The position numbers and the translations under genes are program-made. The notes beneath the pieces were generated by a model. It was not told the origin of the DNA and made no database searches. It saw only the letters and a list, made by a program, of their open reading frames with translations. Of a stretch of DNA of 13,645 bases, positions 1 through 7,300 are shown piece by piece. How positions within the stretch are numbered: position 1 is the stretch's first letter; each line of letters begins with the position of its first letter. The DNA comes from Candidatus Dadabacteria bacterium (lineage in GTDB: Bacteria > Desulfobacterota_D > UBA1144 > Nemesobacterales > UBA2774). The DNA lies in the NCBI GenBank assembly GCA_003229065.1, contig QIHJ01000404.1, positions 1 through 13,645 of the forward strand. Direction: 5' to 3'.

Positions 1-642
1 ATCGGGCTTGCCCTCGCCGTCCATTCCCGCGGGGGAGGCATTAACCAATATATCCGCCCTGCCCAGCTTCCCGGCCAATATATCTTTATCCTTAATTGAA
101 AGAGGCTCGATCTCAATATTCTGAAAATTCTCTTTAAAGTCCTTAGCTAATATAATTGCTTTATCCCGGAGTATGTCTGTTAAATAAATTACAGAGATCC
201 CGTTCATACAGCACGCCGACATAACGGCCCGGGCGGCGCCTCCGGCGCCGACTAAAAAAAGAGTTTTTCCCTCCGGGCTGAAATCGAGGTCCTCTCTAAT
301 CGCTCTCAGAAACCCTCTTACGTCCGTATTGTAGCCCGTGAGCTTGCCGCCGTCGTTTTTAACCGTGTTGACTGCGCCTGTGAGCTTTGCGTCGGGCGAT
401 ACCTCGTCAAGATACGGGATGATGGTCTGTTTATGGGGGATCGTGATGTTAATACCTTTAATTCCCATAGTCCTTATTGCGCTTGTTGCGTCGCCTATGT
501 TTTCGGGCTCAATGTCGAAAGCCACGTAAACCGAGTCAAGCCCGAGTGTCTGAAACGCGCTGTTGTGCATATTGGGGGACAGGCTGTGCTTTACCGGGTG
601 TCCGAATATGCCGTAAATCTGGGTAGTTGCTTTTACACTCAA
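1..642 (-). CDS. aroE: Shikimate dehydrogenase AroE, 3' end cut by window edge
   Basis: AroE reduces 3-dehydroshikimate to shikimate with NADPH in the cytoplasm, on the route to chorismate and the aromatic amino acids. Reading from 642 gives 214 residues before the window ends; the family is about 270-285 residues, so roughly the last 60-70 are missing. The substrate-binding N-terminus shows GHPVKHSLSP (residues 14-23), the NITIPHK segment with catalytic Lys71, GAVNTV (89-94), and GYNTD with catalytic Asp107. The Rossmann loop GAGGAAR is at 132-138 and NASPAGM at 201-207. The start is a TTG at 642-640, chosen because GGGAG lies 7 nt upstream and the protein then begins just before the usual first beta strand; no ATG fits. 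The gene lies 50 nt downstream of ribF on the same strand and is probably co-transcribed with it. Identity is very sure, the exact start fairly sure. Confidence 0.95.
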   Translation of the reverse strand, partial: MSVKATTQIYGIFGHPVKHSLSPNMHNSAFQTLGLDSVYVAFDIEPENIGDATSAIRTMGIKGINITIPHKQTIIPYLDEVSPDAKLTGAVNTVKNDGGKLTGYNTDVRGFLRAIREDLDFSPEGKTLFLVGAGGAARAVMSACCMNGISVIYLTDILRDKAIILAKDFKENFQNIEIEPLSIKDKDILAGKLGRADILVNASPAGMDGEGKPD

Positions 643-692
643 CTCTTCGCTCCCTAAAACTTTTATGTGGTATTACTTCTGCCGTATACAGA

Positions 693-1610
693 TCAAGACG
701 CCGCCAGTATTTCCTTTACCTTCAAAACGTCTTTTTTAATCTGATCGACTAAAGCGCCCGGCCCGTCGAATTTCTGCTCATCCCTTACTCTTTCTATGAA
801 CTCAACGCGCACCCTTTTCCCGTAAACGTCCCTGTCAAAATCAAATACATGAGTTTCAACTAAGAGCCCATCGCTCCCGAATGTCGGTCTGTAGCCAACG
901 TTCGTTATACTCTCTTTTTTCTCCTCATCTATGTAAGCTCTGGTTGCGTAAACCCCAACTCTGGGAAGTATATCCCAGTCAGTGTCCAGATTTAAGGTGG
1001 GGAAGCCGATCTGTCTTCCTCTCCTCTCTCCTTCTATTACCTGGCCCTCTATGTAAAAGTCGTAGCCCAGGAATTGTGAAGCCTCTCTTACATCACCTTC
1101 TCTGACAAAATTCCTGACAGCGCTTGAGCTCACTATCTTGCCGTCTATGACGGCGGGCTCGAGCACCCTGGTTTCAAAACCGAGTTTCTCGCCCATTACT
1201 CTCAGAAGCTCTGCGTTCCCTTCGCGCTTTCTGCCGAAAGAAAAATCGGGTCCCACAATCAAGTGCTTTAGGTTGAGTTTTCCGACCAGCGTGTCGGTTA
1301 TGAAGTCTTTAGCTGAAATTTGAGAAAGCTCCCGGGTGAATGTATAACTCGCTACATAGTCGACTCCTAGTCTCTCCAGCAGTTTAAGCCGCTCCCTGAT
1401 CGGCACTAAAAGCGGTACGTCAATATTCTGCAGCACTTTTTGCGGATGTGGGTGGAAAGTTATAACGCAAGAGCTGAGCCCTTTTTCCTGGGCCTCTTTC
1501 TTTACGGAGTCTATTATTTTCTTATGACCCACGTGGACTCCGTCAAAGTTTCCTATGGTGGCGGAAGTAGGGTTTTCAATAGGCTGATCGGGGTCGAATA
1601 TTACTTTCAT
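693..1610 (-). CDS. ribF: Bifunctional riboflavin kinase / FAD synthetase RibF
   Basis: RibF phosphorylates riboflavin to FMN (C-terminal flavokinase) and adenylates FMN to FAD (N-terminal nucleotidyltransferase). It has 305 residues, the usual full length. The nucleotidyltransferase domain shows TIGNFDGVHVGH (residues 18-29), the HPHP motif near 53-56 and SSSAVRNFVREGDV (161-174), which corresponds to the ISSTxIR-type motif. The flavokinase domain shows RRGRQIGFPTLNL (196-208), PRVGVYA (216-222), GYRPTF (239-244) and the ETHVFDFDRDVYG strand (252-264). The ATG at 1610 places the first motif at the normal distance from the N-terminus, but no clear Shine-Dalgarno precedes it. It lies 324 nt after trkA and 50 nt before aroE. 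FMN made here could supply the flavin-reductase-like protein at 5809-6390, which is inference only. No FMN riboswitch was recognised upstream. Confidence 0.96.
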   Translation of the reverse strand: MKVIFDPDQPIENPTSATIGNFDGVHVGHKKIIDSVKKEAQEKGLSSCVITFHPHPQKVLQNIDVPLLVPIRERLKLLERLGVDYVASYTFTRELSQISAKDFITDTLVGKLNLKHLIVGPDFSFGRKREGNAELLRVMGEKLGFETRVLEPAVIDGKIVSSSAVRNFVREGDVREASQFLGYDFYIEGQVIEGERRGRQIGFPTLNLDTDWDILPRVGVYATRAYIDEEKKESITNVGYRPTFGSDGLLVETHVFDFDRDVYGKRVRVEFIERVRDEQKFDGPGALVDQIKKDVLKVKEILAAS

Positions 1611-1934
1611 AGTATAGGGGTTGAGAATATCAAGTTTTAATTCCTATTCTTGCTGTCGGTAATAAGAAAGTTTTATCAGTTTATATGAAACCGGTTATCT
1701 CCTGTCGGTTTGGAATATTATCGGGGATACGCTAAAACACCGGATAATCGGATATATAAATTCTTCCTGTATTATCTCGCAGAGAATATTACCATAACTT
1801 AATAAAAGTAAAAAACTTACATATATAGATGCCCTGATTCGGTGGGAAGATGAAACATTTATCCGGGTTTGAGTAATAATTACCGGCAGGTTTTGGCAGC
1901 TGTTTTTCAGTATGCGGATTAAGAACTATTCGCT
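1611..1934. other. AT-rich intergenic region between trkA and ribF
   Basis: This 324-nt stretch has no convincing ORF on either strand. It is AT-rich and breaks what would otherwise be a tight minus-strand gene row, so it probably holds the 3' end of the trkA transcript and a promoter for ribF-aroE. No strong hairpin with a T-run was found after trkA. A TGG-TAATAT extended -10-like element (minus strand, near 1790-1799) is the best promoter candidate, but its -35 is poor. No FMN riboswitch consensus (the conserved RFN elements) was recognised. Confidence 0.5.
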
Positions 1935-3260
1935 TTACTGACCTACTATGTTTTCGACCTTTCTTAAGGCCTCGGGGAGTGTAAAGATAATAACCTTGTC
2001 GTCAATCGCAGGCACATAGTCTCCTTTGGGAATAAGGACTTCATTGTGTCTCAGCACTATGCCGACTATCGAGCCTTCCGGGAAATCTATATCTTTAAGC
2101 GCTTTGCCGAGGATTTTACTCTTTTGCGTGATATCGACTTCGATCACCTCAGCTCTGCCCTCCTCAACCAGAGCAACCTGCGCGACTCCTCCAATGTGAA
2201 GCAGGCTCAGTATTTCGTTGGCTACAGACAGTCTCACGCTTATCGCTCTGTCAACGCCGATTGCCTCAATCACATCTATATAATCGGGCTTGGTGTACAG
2301 AACTGTCGTCCTCTTCGCACCCAGGTTCTTAGCCAGAAGCGCGCTCAGCACATTGTTTTCATCATCCCCTGTGAGCGCAATAAAGTAATCTGCCGATTCC
2401 ACGCCCGATTCCTTGAGCGTCTCTGTGTCTGTGGCGTCTCCTTTGAAGACAAGCACGTTATGCATTTGCTCAGCCGCGACAAGCGCTCTTTCAGGGTCGC
2501 TGTCTATGAGCTTCACCTTGATTCCTTTCTCGGATAGTGCTTTCGCTACCCCGAGTCCCAATCTTCCGCATCCGACAATAACTACGGAATTTACAGGAGT
2601 GTCCTTGACATTGAATAGTTCTTTAAGCTTGCTCAAGACATCGGGCACGCCGAGCGCAAAGATATAATCTCCCGAATCGAGCCTGGTCTCACCGGTGGGT
2701 ATCATTATTTCTCCCTTCTTCGAGAGCGCTACAAATATCCAGGCTTTAGCGGGACCCAGGTCTTTAAGCTTTTTGCCGACAATGGGGGTGCTTTCTTCGA
2801 CCTTGAGCTTTAACATCTTGATCTTGCCCATTGCCAGGGTTTCGGTCTTCCACGCATAAGGCGAGCTTATTAGGCTTATAATTTTTTCTGCCATTATAGC
2901 TCCGGGATGGACAATGTAGAGCTTGGGTCTTTCAAGTATCTTTGGGTAATCGAGGTAATTCCTATCCCTGATCCTTACTATGATTTTGGGCACCCCCACA
3001 GAGGCAGACCAGGATGAGGCCAGAATATTGGTTTTATCATCACCTGATACAGCTAGCATAATGTCGGCCTTTTCTATCTCGGCCTGTTTTAGAGTCTGTG
3101 GGTTGTCACCGTCCCCCTCTATAATGAGTACGTCCAGGTGTTCCCTTAACCTCTCGACCGTGTCTTTGTCTTTCTCTACTATTACAATCTCGTGTGTGGA
3201 TGAAAGGTTTCTGGCCAGAAAGGACCCGACCTGCCCGGCCCCCAATATCACTATGCGCAT
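1935..3260 (-). CDS. trkA: Trk potassium uptake regulatory subunit TrkA
   Basis: TrkA is the peripheral, nucleotide-binding (NAD/ATP) subunit that gates the TrkH/TrkG potassium channel on the inner face of the cytoplasmic membrane. The 441 residues match the full-length two-repeat form. Repeat one has a Rossmann RCK domain with GAGQVG at residues 7-12, acidic Glu29 at the end of beta 2 and EGDGDNP at 48-54, followed by a TrkA-C domain at about 145-220. Repeat two has GCGRLG at 230-235, Asp253 in the equivalent of beta 2, KGDATD at 273-278, and a second TrkA-C domain at about 365-441. It starts 12 nt after the lgt stop, so the two are likely co-transcribed. The matching membrane subunit TrkH is not in this window. 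The ATG at 3260 begins right at the first beta strand, as usual; its ribosome site is weak. Confidence 0.95.
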   Translation of the reverse strand: MRIVILGAGQVGSFLARNLSSTHEIVIVEKDKDTVERLREHLDVLIIEGDGDNPQTLKQAEIEKADIMLAVSGDDKTNILASSWSASVGVPKIIVRIRDRNYLDYPKILERPKLYIVHPGAIMAEKIISLISSPYAWKTETLAMGKIKMLKLKVEESTPIVGKKLKDLGPAKAWIFVALSKKGEIMIPTGETRLDSGDYIFALGVPDVLSKLKELFNVKDTPVNSVVIVGCGRLGLGVAKALSEKGIKVKLIDSDPERALVAAEQMHNVLVFKGDATDTETLKESGVESADYFIALTGDDENNVLSALLAKNLGAKRTTVLYTKPDYIDVIEAIGVDRAISVRLSVANEILSLLHIGGVAQVALVEEGRAEVIEVDITQKSKILGKALKDIDFPEGSIVGIVLRHNEVLIPKGDYVPAIDDKVIIFTLPEALRKVENIVGQ

Positions 3261-3272
3261 ATATATCGACCC

Positions 3273-4043
3273 CTAGGAGGTTTTAGCCTCGCTTACTTGA
3301 TTAGTATTCTGGTTTATTTTATATAGCATTATAACCCCAAGCACTACAAGGCAGAAGGAGATAATCTGGGCCTGTGATAACCCGGGGATAAAGCTCGGAG
3401 ACGTGCTCCTCAGAAACTCCATAAAGAACCTCTGTACGCCGAATATTATGAATCCGACAGAAGACATCCATCCAAGTGGGAGGTCTCTTTTCCTTATATT
3501 CCATAATATCACGAATACAATAAACATACTTAATGTGTCGTAAAGCTGTGTCGGGTGGACCTTCAGGATAGTCGGTGGAGCGCCGTCCGGGAAAGAAATC
3601 GCCCAGGGAAGATTGCTCGGAACTCCGTAGTCGTCCCCTACAAGAAAGCATCCGATCCTGCCTACGGCGTATCCGAGTACTAAGGGTGGTGTTGCGGCAT
3701 CCATAACGGATAGAAAACTGACCCTCTTCATCTGAGTGACGAACCAGGCTAAAATAATTGCCCCTATAAGACCGCCGAAGAATGTAAAGCCCGATGCGAG
3801 ATACCTTGTGGGATTAGCCAGGAGATCCGAGAGCGTTGCCTGCTGGAATAAAAACAGAATCTTGGCTCCCCCGAGTCCCCCTATAACGGCCGCAATCAGT
3901 ATTAAATCCGTAAGGTTGCCATTCATGCCTTTTCTCTTAAACTCCGCCTCACTTACTACATAAGCGACCAGATAGGCTACAAGCACCATGACTGAGAATG
4001 AAGAAACGGATATATCTCCAATTGTGAATAGAGTAGGGTACAT
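3273..4043 (-). CDS. lgt: Phosphatidylglycerol-prolipoprotein diacylglyceryl transferase Lgt
   Basis: Lgt transfers diacylglycerol from phosphatidylglycerol to the lipobox cysteine of prolipoproteins, the first lipidation step, in the inner membrane. The 256 residues form about seven hydrophobic segments. Family marks are FGGLIGA (residues 89-95), GRIGCFLVGDDYG (128-140), HPTQLYD (163-169) and the late QRFFMEFLR (204-212), with Arg205 and Glu209 matching E. coli Arg239/Glu243 by spacing. Two positions differ from E. coli: Phe89 where E. coli has His103, and Cys132 where it has Asn146; such variants are seen in other phyla. The ATG at 4043 is preceded by AAGGAAG with 9 nt spacing. It is the first gene of the minus-strand run with trkA. 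Its products would include the four lipobox proteins encoded at 7419-9689 and 13027-13503. Confidence 0.94.
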   Translation of the reverse strand: MYPTLFTIGDISVSSFSVMVLVAYLVAYVVSEAEFKRKGMNGNLTDLILIAAVIGGLGGAKILFLFQQATLSDLLANPTRYLASGFTFFGGLIGAIILAWFVTQMKRVSFLSVMDAATPPLVLGYAVGRIGCFLVGDDYGVPSNLPWAISFPDGAPPTILKVHPTQLYDTLSMFIVFVILWNIRKRDLPLGWMSSVGFIIFGVQRFFMEFLRSTSPSFIPGLSQAQIISFCLVVLGVIMLYKINQNTNQVSEAKTS

Positions 4044-4280
4044 GTTTTATAGCTTCCTTATATTGTGAGTGCGGGGTTTCAGGCCCTATAGTTTCAACTT
4101 TACAGGATATCCGTATTACTTAAATCCCCTGTCTATTTATAAGGGATAAAGTCTTACATGGTTTGTGCGACTCTGCAAACGTTGTTGTAACGGAGGATCC
4201 AGCCCTCATAAATAAAAGAAATGAATAACAAATATTATATCTCCTCTATCATTATAATATTATATAGCGGAGGTTAGGCA

Positions 4281-4319
4281 ATGATTCGAAAATTATATCA
4301 GGAGGTAATCTATCAATGA
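4281..4319 (+). CDS. Possible 12-residue leader peptide
   Basis: ATG at 4281 has GGAGG 7 nt upstream and reads MIRKLYQEVIYQ before TGA. The stop overlaps the start of the next tiny ORF as ATGA. Another tiny ORF of 18 codons (4221-4277, no good ribosome site) ends 3 nt upstream. No known leader peptide is recognised. The evidence is only the ribosome site and the overlap, so this may be chance in an AT-rich spacer. Confidence 0.22.
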   Translation: MIRKLYQEVIYQ

Positions 4320-4396
4320 TAGGGATGTTGCACCCCTTTCAAATACCTGTTTTTCCCTTTATTTGCCATAACTTAACATGTATTCTAACATGCTAA
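4316..4396 (+). CDS. Possible 26-residue small protein
   Basis: ATG at 4316 is preceded by AGGAGG with about 10 nt spacing and overlaps the stop of the 12-codon ORF (ATGA). The peptide has 26 residues, is hydrophobic in its middle, contains HPF near the start and has two cysteines near the end. It matches nothing known to me. It lies upstream of, not inside, the transcript expected from the promoter at 4483-4511, so it would need its own promoter. A TTGTAA/ATAAAT pair at 4185-4213 is one weak candidate. Confidence 0.25.
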   Translation: MIGMLHPFQIPVFPFICHNLTCILTC

Positions 4397-4465
4397 AGTT
4401 ATCTAGACCCTTAAATAATTCTAAATTACAGAAGCACTTATTATAAGGAGTGTGCCTTATGGTGT

Positions 4466-4511
4466 TAGGCGGGGGGCGCCTATTGACAAGCAAACCGAAT
4501 CTTGAGATCAT
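4466..4511 (+). promoter_or_regulatory. Promoter with adjoining inverted repeat for the channel gene
   Basis: TTGACA at 4483-4488 matches the sigma-70 -35 consensus exactly. After 17 nt comes GATCAT (4506-4511, 4 of 6 matches to TATAAT), with TG at 4503-4504 giving an extended -10. Transcription would start near 4518, about 53 nt before the ATG at 4571. Directly against the -35 lies a perfect 6-bp inverted repeat, TAGGCG/CGCCTA (4466-4471 and 4477-4482), with a five-G centre, a plausible operator. Confidence 0.5.
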
Positions 4512-4570
4512 AGTTCCATATGGTTTTATAGATAAGTCAAGTTAATTAGGGTTCCCAAAAAAGTTAAAAA

Positions 4571-5611
4571 ATGAAAATTCGGAAGAGTCATTCAAGGATA
4601 TTTTTAAGTTTGAGCTGCTTATTTTTTCTTATGATATTAGCAGCAGGCGCAGCTCCTGCCCAAGAAGAATCGTCCGAGGATTATTTATCTGAAGTTCGCC
4701 CCGGGCCAGAGGGTCAACAAATCCCGGTGAATTTAGGTGTTGCTGTCATAGATATTGACGGTATAGACGGCGCACAACAATCTTTTGTGGCCAATTTCGC
4801 AGTATCCGCACAGTGGAAAGACCCCCGTCTGGCAAAAGACACCGGTTCGGTGCGTATCATGGATTTAGAGGATGTATGGACCCCGAACTTGCAAATATTA
4901 AATCAGCAAAAACTATTTAAGACCTTTCCCGATAAAGTTGAGGTTTCTCCCGACGGGACAGTGATTTACCGCCAGCGCTTTTGGGGAACCCTGTCCTATC
5001 CAATGAACCTAAAAGATTTTCCATTGGATCATCATTCCCTTCAGATCAAGATTGTATCAGTTGGAAATAACGCTGAGGATATAAAATTCAGCATTGCTGA
5101 AAAAAGGACCGGTATGGGTGATGTGCTAACAGTAACCGATTGGAGAGTGCTGAGCTGGGACATCTTTGCCGAGCCTATAAAAATCGGACCGACATTGCCT
5201 GTTTTACACGGTGTGGTTTTCGAATTCGAAGCCAGCCGGCTTGTGAATTTTTATATTATTAAGGTACTGGTGCCGCTGGTCATGATAGTGTTTATGTCGT
5301 TGATTGTACTTTTTATTGACCCTTTGCATGTGGGGCCAAAATTCAGCATTGCAATTACGGCTATACTTACGCTTATAGCGTATCGTTTTCTACTGGGGGG
5401 TCTATTGCCCAAGATTTCCTATCTGACGCATATGGATTATTTCCTGTTCGGATCGATGTTTTTAGTGTTTGCGGTGCTTGTCGAAACGTCTATAGTAGCC
5501 AGGCTTATGAGTGTAAAGAAAGAGGGGCCTGCTAAAGAACTGGACTATTGGTCCAGATGGGCTTTTGTTGTTTTATTTATATTGATATTGTTATTATCAT
5601 TTTTCGTCTAA
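4571..5611 (+). CDS. Pentameric ligand-gated ion channel (Cys-loop receptor family)
   Basis: This is a bacterial relative of GLIC/ELIC and of animal Cys-loop receptors: a channel in the inner membrane whose ligand-binding domain faces the periplasm. The 346 residues comprise a signal peptide (1-30, cleavage likely after APA), a beta-sandwich ligand domain (about 45-222) and four membrane helices (M1 226-248, M2 257-278, M3 289-311, M4 327-346). Diagnostic pieces are QWKDPRL (81-87), VWTPNLQILN (102-111) and the Pro-loop region YPMNLKDFPLDHHSL (143-157), which lacks the disulphide of animal receptors, as bacterial members do. LLPKISY follows M2. By hand alignment M2 has Lys at 0', Ser 2', Thr 6', Leu 9' and no acidic residue at -1' or -2'. 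The ATG at 4571 has no good Shine-Dalgarno, but it alone gives a proper signal peptide. The ligand is unknown. Bacterial members are patchily distributed, so transfer is possible. Confidence 0.93.
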   Translation: MKIRKSHSRIFLSLSCLFFLMILAAGAAPAQEESSEDYLSEVRPGPEGQQIPVNLGVAVIDIDGIDGAQQSFVANFAVSAQWKDPRLAKDTGSVRIMDLEDVWTPNLQILNQQKLFKTFPDKVEVSPDGTVIYRQRFWGTLSYPMNLKDFPLDHHSLQIKIVSVGNNAEDIKFSIAEKRTGMGDVLTVTDWRVLSWDIFAEPIKIGPTLPVLHGVVFEFEASRLVNFYIIKVLVPLVMIVFMSLIVLFIDPLHVGPKFSIAITAILTLIAYRFLLGGLLPKISYLTHMDYFLFGSMFLVFAVLVETSIVARLMSVKKEGPAKELDYWSRWAFVVLFILILLLSFFV

Positions 5612-5673
5612 CTGTTTTGCCGATGTTACAGAACAAATTGTTTCCAAAAGCCTGAGAGCAGTAAATAATTTCA

Positions 5674-5747
5674 GACGCCGAATTAAGTCCGTATCACCCT
5701 TACAATATTATAGCCGTCTTGTTTATAATTTATCTGGACGCCGAATT
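5674..5747. repeat. Pair of GACGCCGAATT direct repeats
   Basis: GACGCCGAATT occurs at 5674-5684 and again at 5737-5747, a 63-bp offset. Each copy is preceded by a TAATTT tract a few bases upstream, so the similarity extends to about 20 bp with a small length difference. It lies in the 197-nt spacer between the convergent channel gene and the flavin-reductase-like gene, where nothing else was seen. The function is unknown. Confidence 0.5.
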
Positions 5748-5808
5748 TTATTCTGCATCTAAAGGGCTAAGTAGAGTACCTAGCGGAAGTTATGAAATAT
5801 TTACACAG

Positions 5809-6390
5809 CTAGGGCTTCCAGGGCGTGTAGTCGATCTTATGGATTATATCTAAGGAGTAACCGACTGAACGGGATAGCTTCTCGCCGTACTCGGCTACCC
5901 ACTCGGGGGGTGCGTTTGAATAAAAATCGTTTAGTGTCATCCAGGCGCCTCCGCTTATTAGACCGCCGTCGACGACGCTTACTAAAAAAGCGGTCATGTC
6001 GCCTCCATCCATGGCGTTTATAATTTTGCACTCGGCGTAGGAATGGGCGTCATCGAGCACGGGGCTGCCCGTAACACCTAACGTATAGGGGATATTTTCA
6101 AACTTATCTCTCTCCCGGCCCGTATAGAAACCGAAGTTCTTCACAAGACCGATCTGATCTTTCCTTAGAAGGTGTATGGTGAATGCTTTACTGTAAGTTA
6201 TAAACTCGTGTGTGTAATTACCTTTCCAGATGCCCACCAGAAGCCTCGGGATAGTATGAACGATAGAAGAAGTGACGGCTGTAACCGCAATCTGAGCGTT
6301 TACTTTATCCTCCATCGAGCTTGCTATTACGACGACGGGGGAAAGTGTCCAAAAAGCGCCTGCTACAGAAGCCCCCTCTTCCCTACTCAT
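5809..6390 (-). CDS. Flavin reductase-like FMN-binding split-barrel protein
   Basis: This protein belongs to the flavin_Reduct family (PF01613 type), soluble FMN-binding split barrels that reduce flavin with NAD(P)H for partner monooxygenases or act as stand-alone flavoproteins. Of 193 residues, the FMN-binding core is visible as SPVVVIASS (17-25), a VNAQIAVTAVTSS segment (30-42) in place of the usual N-x-S/T-phosphate-binding stretch, PRLLVGIWKGNYTHEFI (48-64), AFTIHLLRKDQ (69-79) and RERDKF (92-97). The C-terminal half (VLDDAHSYAECKI, 111-123, and FLVSVVDGG, 135-143) matches the strands that close the barrel. No second domain or partner oxygenase is nearby. The ATG at 6390 is used because upstream in-frame starts are absent. 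It lies 89 nt after the DUF3943-like gene on the same strand, so co-transcription is possible. The family is sure; the substrate is unknown. Confidence 0.85.
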   Translation of the reverse strand: MSREEGASVAGAFWTLSPVVVIASSMEDKVNAQIAVTAVTSSIVHTIPRLLVGIWKGNYTHEFITYSKAFTIHLLRKDQIGLVKNFGFYTGRERDKFENIPYTLGVTGSPVLDDAHSYAECKIINAMDGGDMTAFLVSVVDGGLISGGAWMTLNDFYSNAPPEWVAEYGEKLSRSVGYSLDIIHKIDYTPWKP

Positions 6391-6479
6391 CGAATTCAGC
6401 CTTGGTTATTCTCATAAGTGTTCACCGTATTTACCAATCAAAAGCGATTACCACCTGGCCGGCAACTAGTGGGCCGAGA

Positions 6480-7211
6480 TTAACTTTGTCCCGGTCGGGC
6501 ACTATTATTTTTTACCGGATTTACAATGTAACTTGCAGCTTTTAAAAATCCGCTGTCCTGACTCTCGAGCCACTCAGAAGTCTCCTCGAGTACAACTCCG
6601 GCGGGTATGCCTATACCCGGTGTGACGATCAGGTCTTGTATCGATGGGGATTGAATTACCCCCTCTATAGTATATTCAAAGAGTGTGCTTTGAACTACAG
6701 AGCCGAGCGCGGAGGTATAAAAGTTATATCCTTTGGCTCTGTAATACAGATACGAATAAGCTCCGAATGCCGGGTGTGCGATCCAGTTGGTTTTAAAGCT
6801 GTCTCCATCCTGCACTTCTAAATCACCCCTCTTCCTGTTTTTATTCTGGAAACCGAAAATGTTTTTCCACCACCTGAAGGGGTTGATCAGCACCTGCTTC
6901 TCCTTGTTGCTTATATCCATTATATTTACCTGTACAATGCGGACAAGCCAGAGTGTGAAGTAGACGTTTCGGGTATCGCGAAGAAAATCCTCAAAATCGG
7001 CTAGTGATTTCCTCTCCGCCTCTTTATAAAATTCAATGTCGGCTTTTCTGTATTCTGCCGAGTCGATTAGAACGGAGCTGTTAACCGGGCTCATCAGTAC
7101 CGGGGAAGTATCGCCGAAAATAGTATCGGCTCGGGCAATGCCAGTGCATACGACGAGTAAGGATGTTAGTGAAATTATATATAGTGAGACGGGAAATAGC
7201 TTCTTCATCAT
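6480..7211 (-). CDS. Exported DUF3943-like protein
   Basis: The protein has a signal peptide (first 28 or so residues from ATG at 7211, cleavage likely after ARA) and a mature part with a segment typical of DUF3943 (PF13084): NWIAHPAFGAYSYLYYRAKGY, then VVQSTLFEYTIEGVIQSPS and QDLIVTPGIGIPAGVVLEE. The pattern of small residues, PS.xDL..TP..G and a final acidic residue suggests paired membrane-associated or amphipathic helices near the envelope. The function of the family is unknown. An open frame extends to a GTG at 7220 (three codons further), but ATG at 7211 or 7208 gives a better signal peptide with two lysines; the ribosome site is weak either way. It is divergent from the Pal-like cluster and shares its promoter region with it, and it is followed 89 nt later by the flavin-reductase-like gene. 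Confidence 0.75.
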   Translation of the reverse strand: MMKKLFPVSLYIISLTSLLVVCTGIARADTIFGDTSPVLMSPVNSSVLIDSAEYRKADIEFYKEAERKSLADFEDFLRDTRNVYFTLWLVRIVQVNIMDISNKEKQVLINPFRWWKNIFGFQNKNRKRGDLEVQDGDSFKTNWIAHPAFGAYSYLYYRAKGYNFYTSALGSVVQSTLFEYTIEGVIQSPSIQDLIVTPGIGIPAGVVLEETSEWLESQDSGFLKAASYIVNPVKNNSARPGQS

Positions 7212-7300
7212 TTGAGGCACCCGGTCTTCCGAACCTCTTTTAATAATAACATATAAGTGCCTGAATTTGATACTAAAATCTTTAACCCGGCAAAATACCC

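Larger units (their letters stand above)
4044..4570. other. Divergent intergenic region with tiny ORFs and promoters
   Basis: This 527-nt gap lies between the divergent genes lgt and the channel gene. It has no ORF longer than 26 codons that looks real. The AT-rich middle contains three successive small plus-strand ORFs (4221-4277, 4281-4319, 4316-4396), two of them with good Shine-Dalgarno sites. An inverted repeat, AATATTATA (from about 4230) with TATAATATT (to about 4260), surrounds a CTCCTC loop. The right end holds a likely promoter for the channel gene. The lgt promoter should be in the left third, but no pair of hexamers stands out. Confidence 0.5.

Noticed and set aside
1611..1934. 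FMN riboswitch before ribF
   Set aside because: The spacer is long enough, but none of the conserved RFN elements was found, and the region is AT-rich without the expected stems.
2046..2537. 163-codon plus-strand ORF inside trkA
   Set aside because: It is antisense to trkA, which is beyond doubt; the composition is low in hydrophobic order and has no recognisable motif or ribosome site.
3319..3651. 110-codon minus-strand ORF overlapping lgt
   Set aside because: It lies in another frame of lgt on the same strand and shows no domain; lgt motifs cover the same bases.
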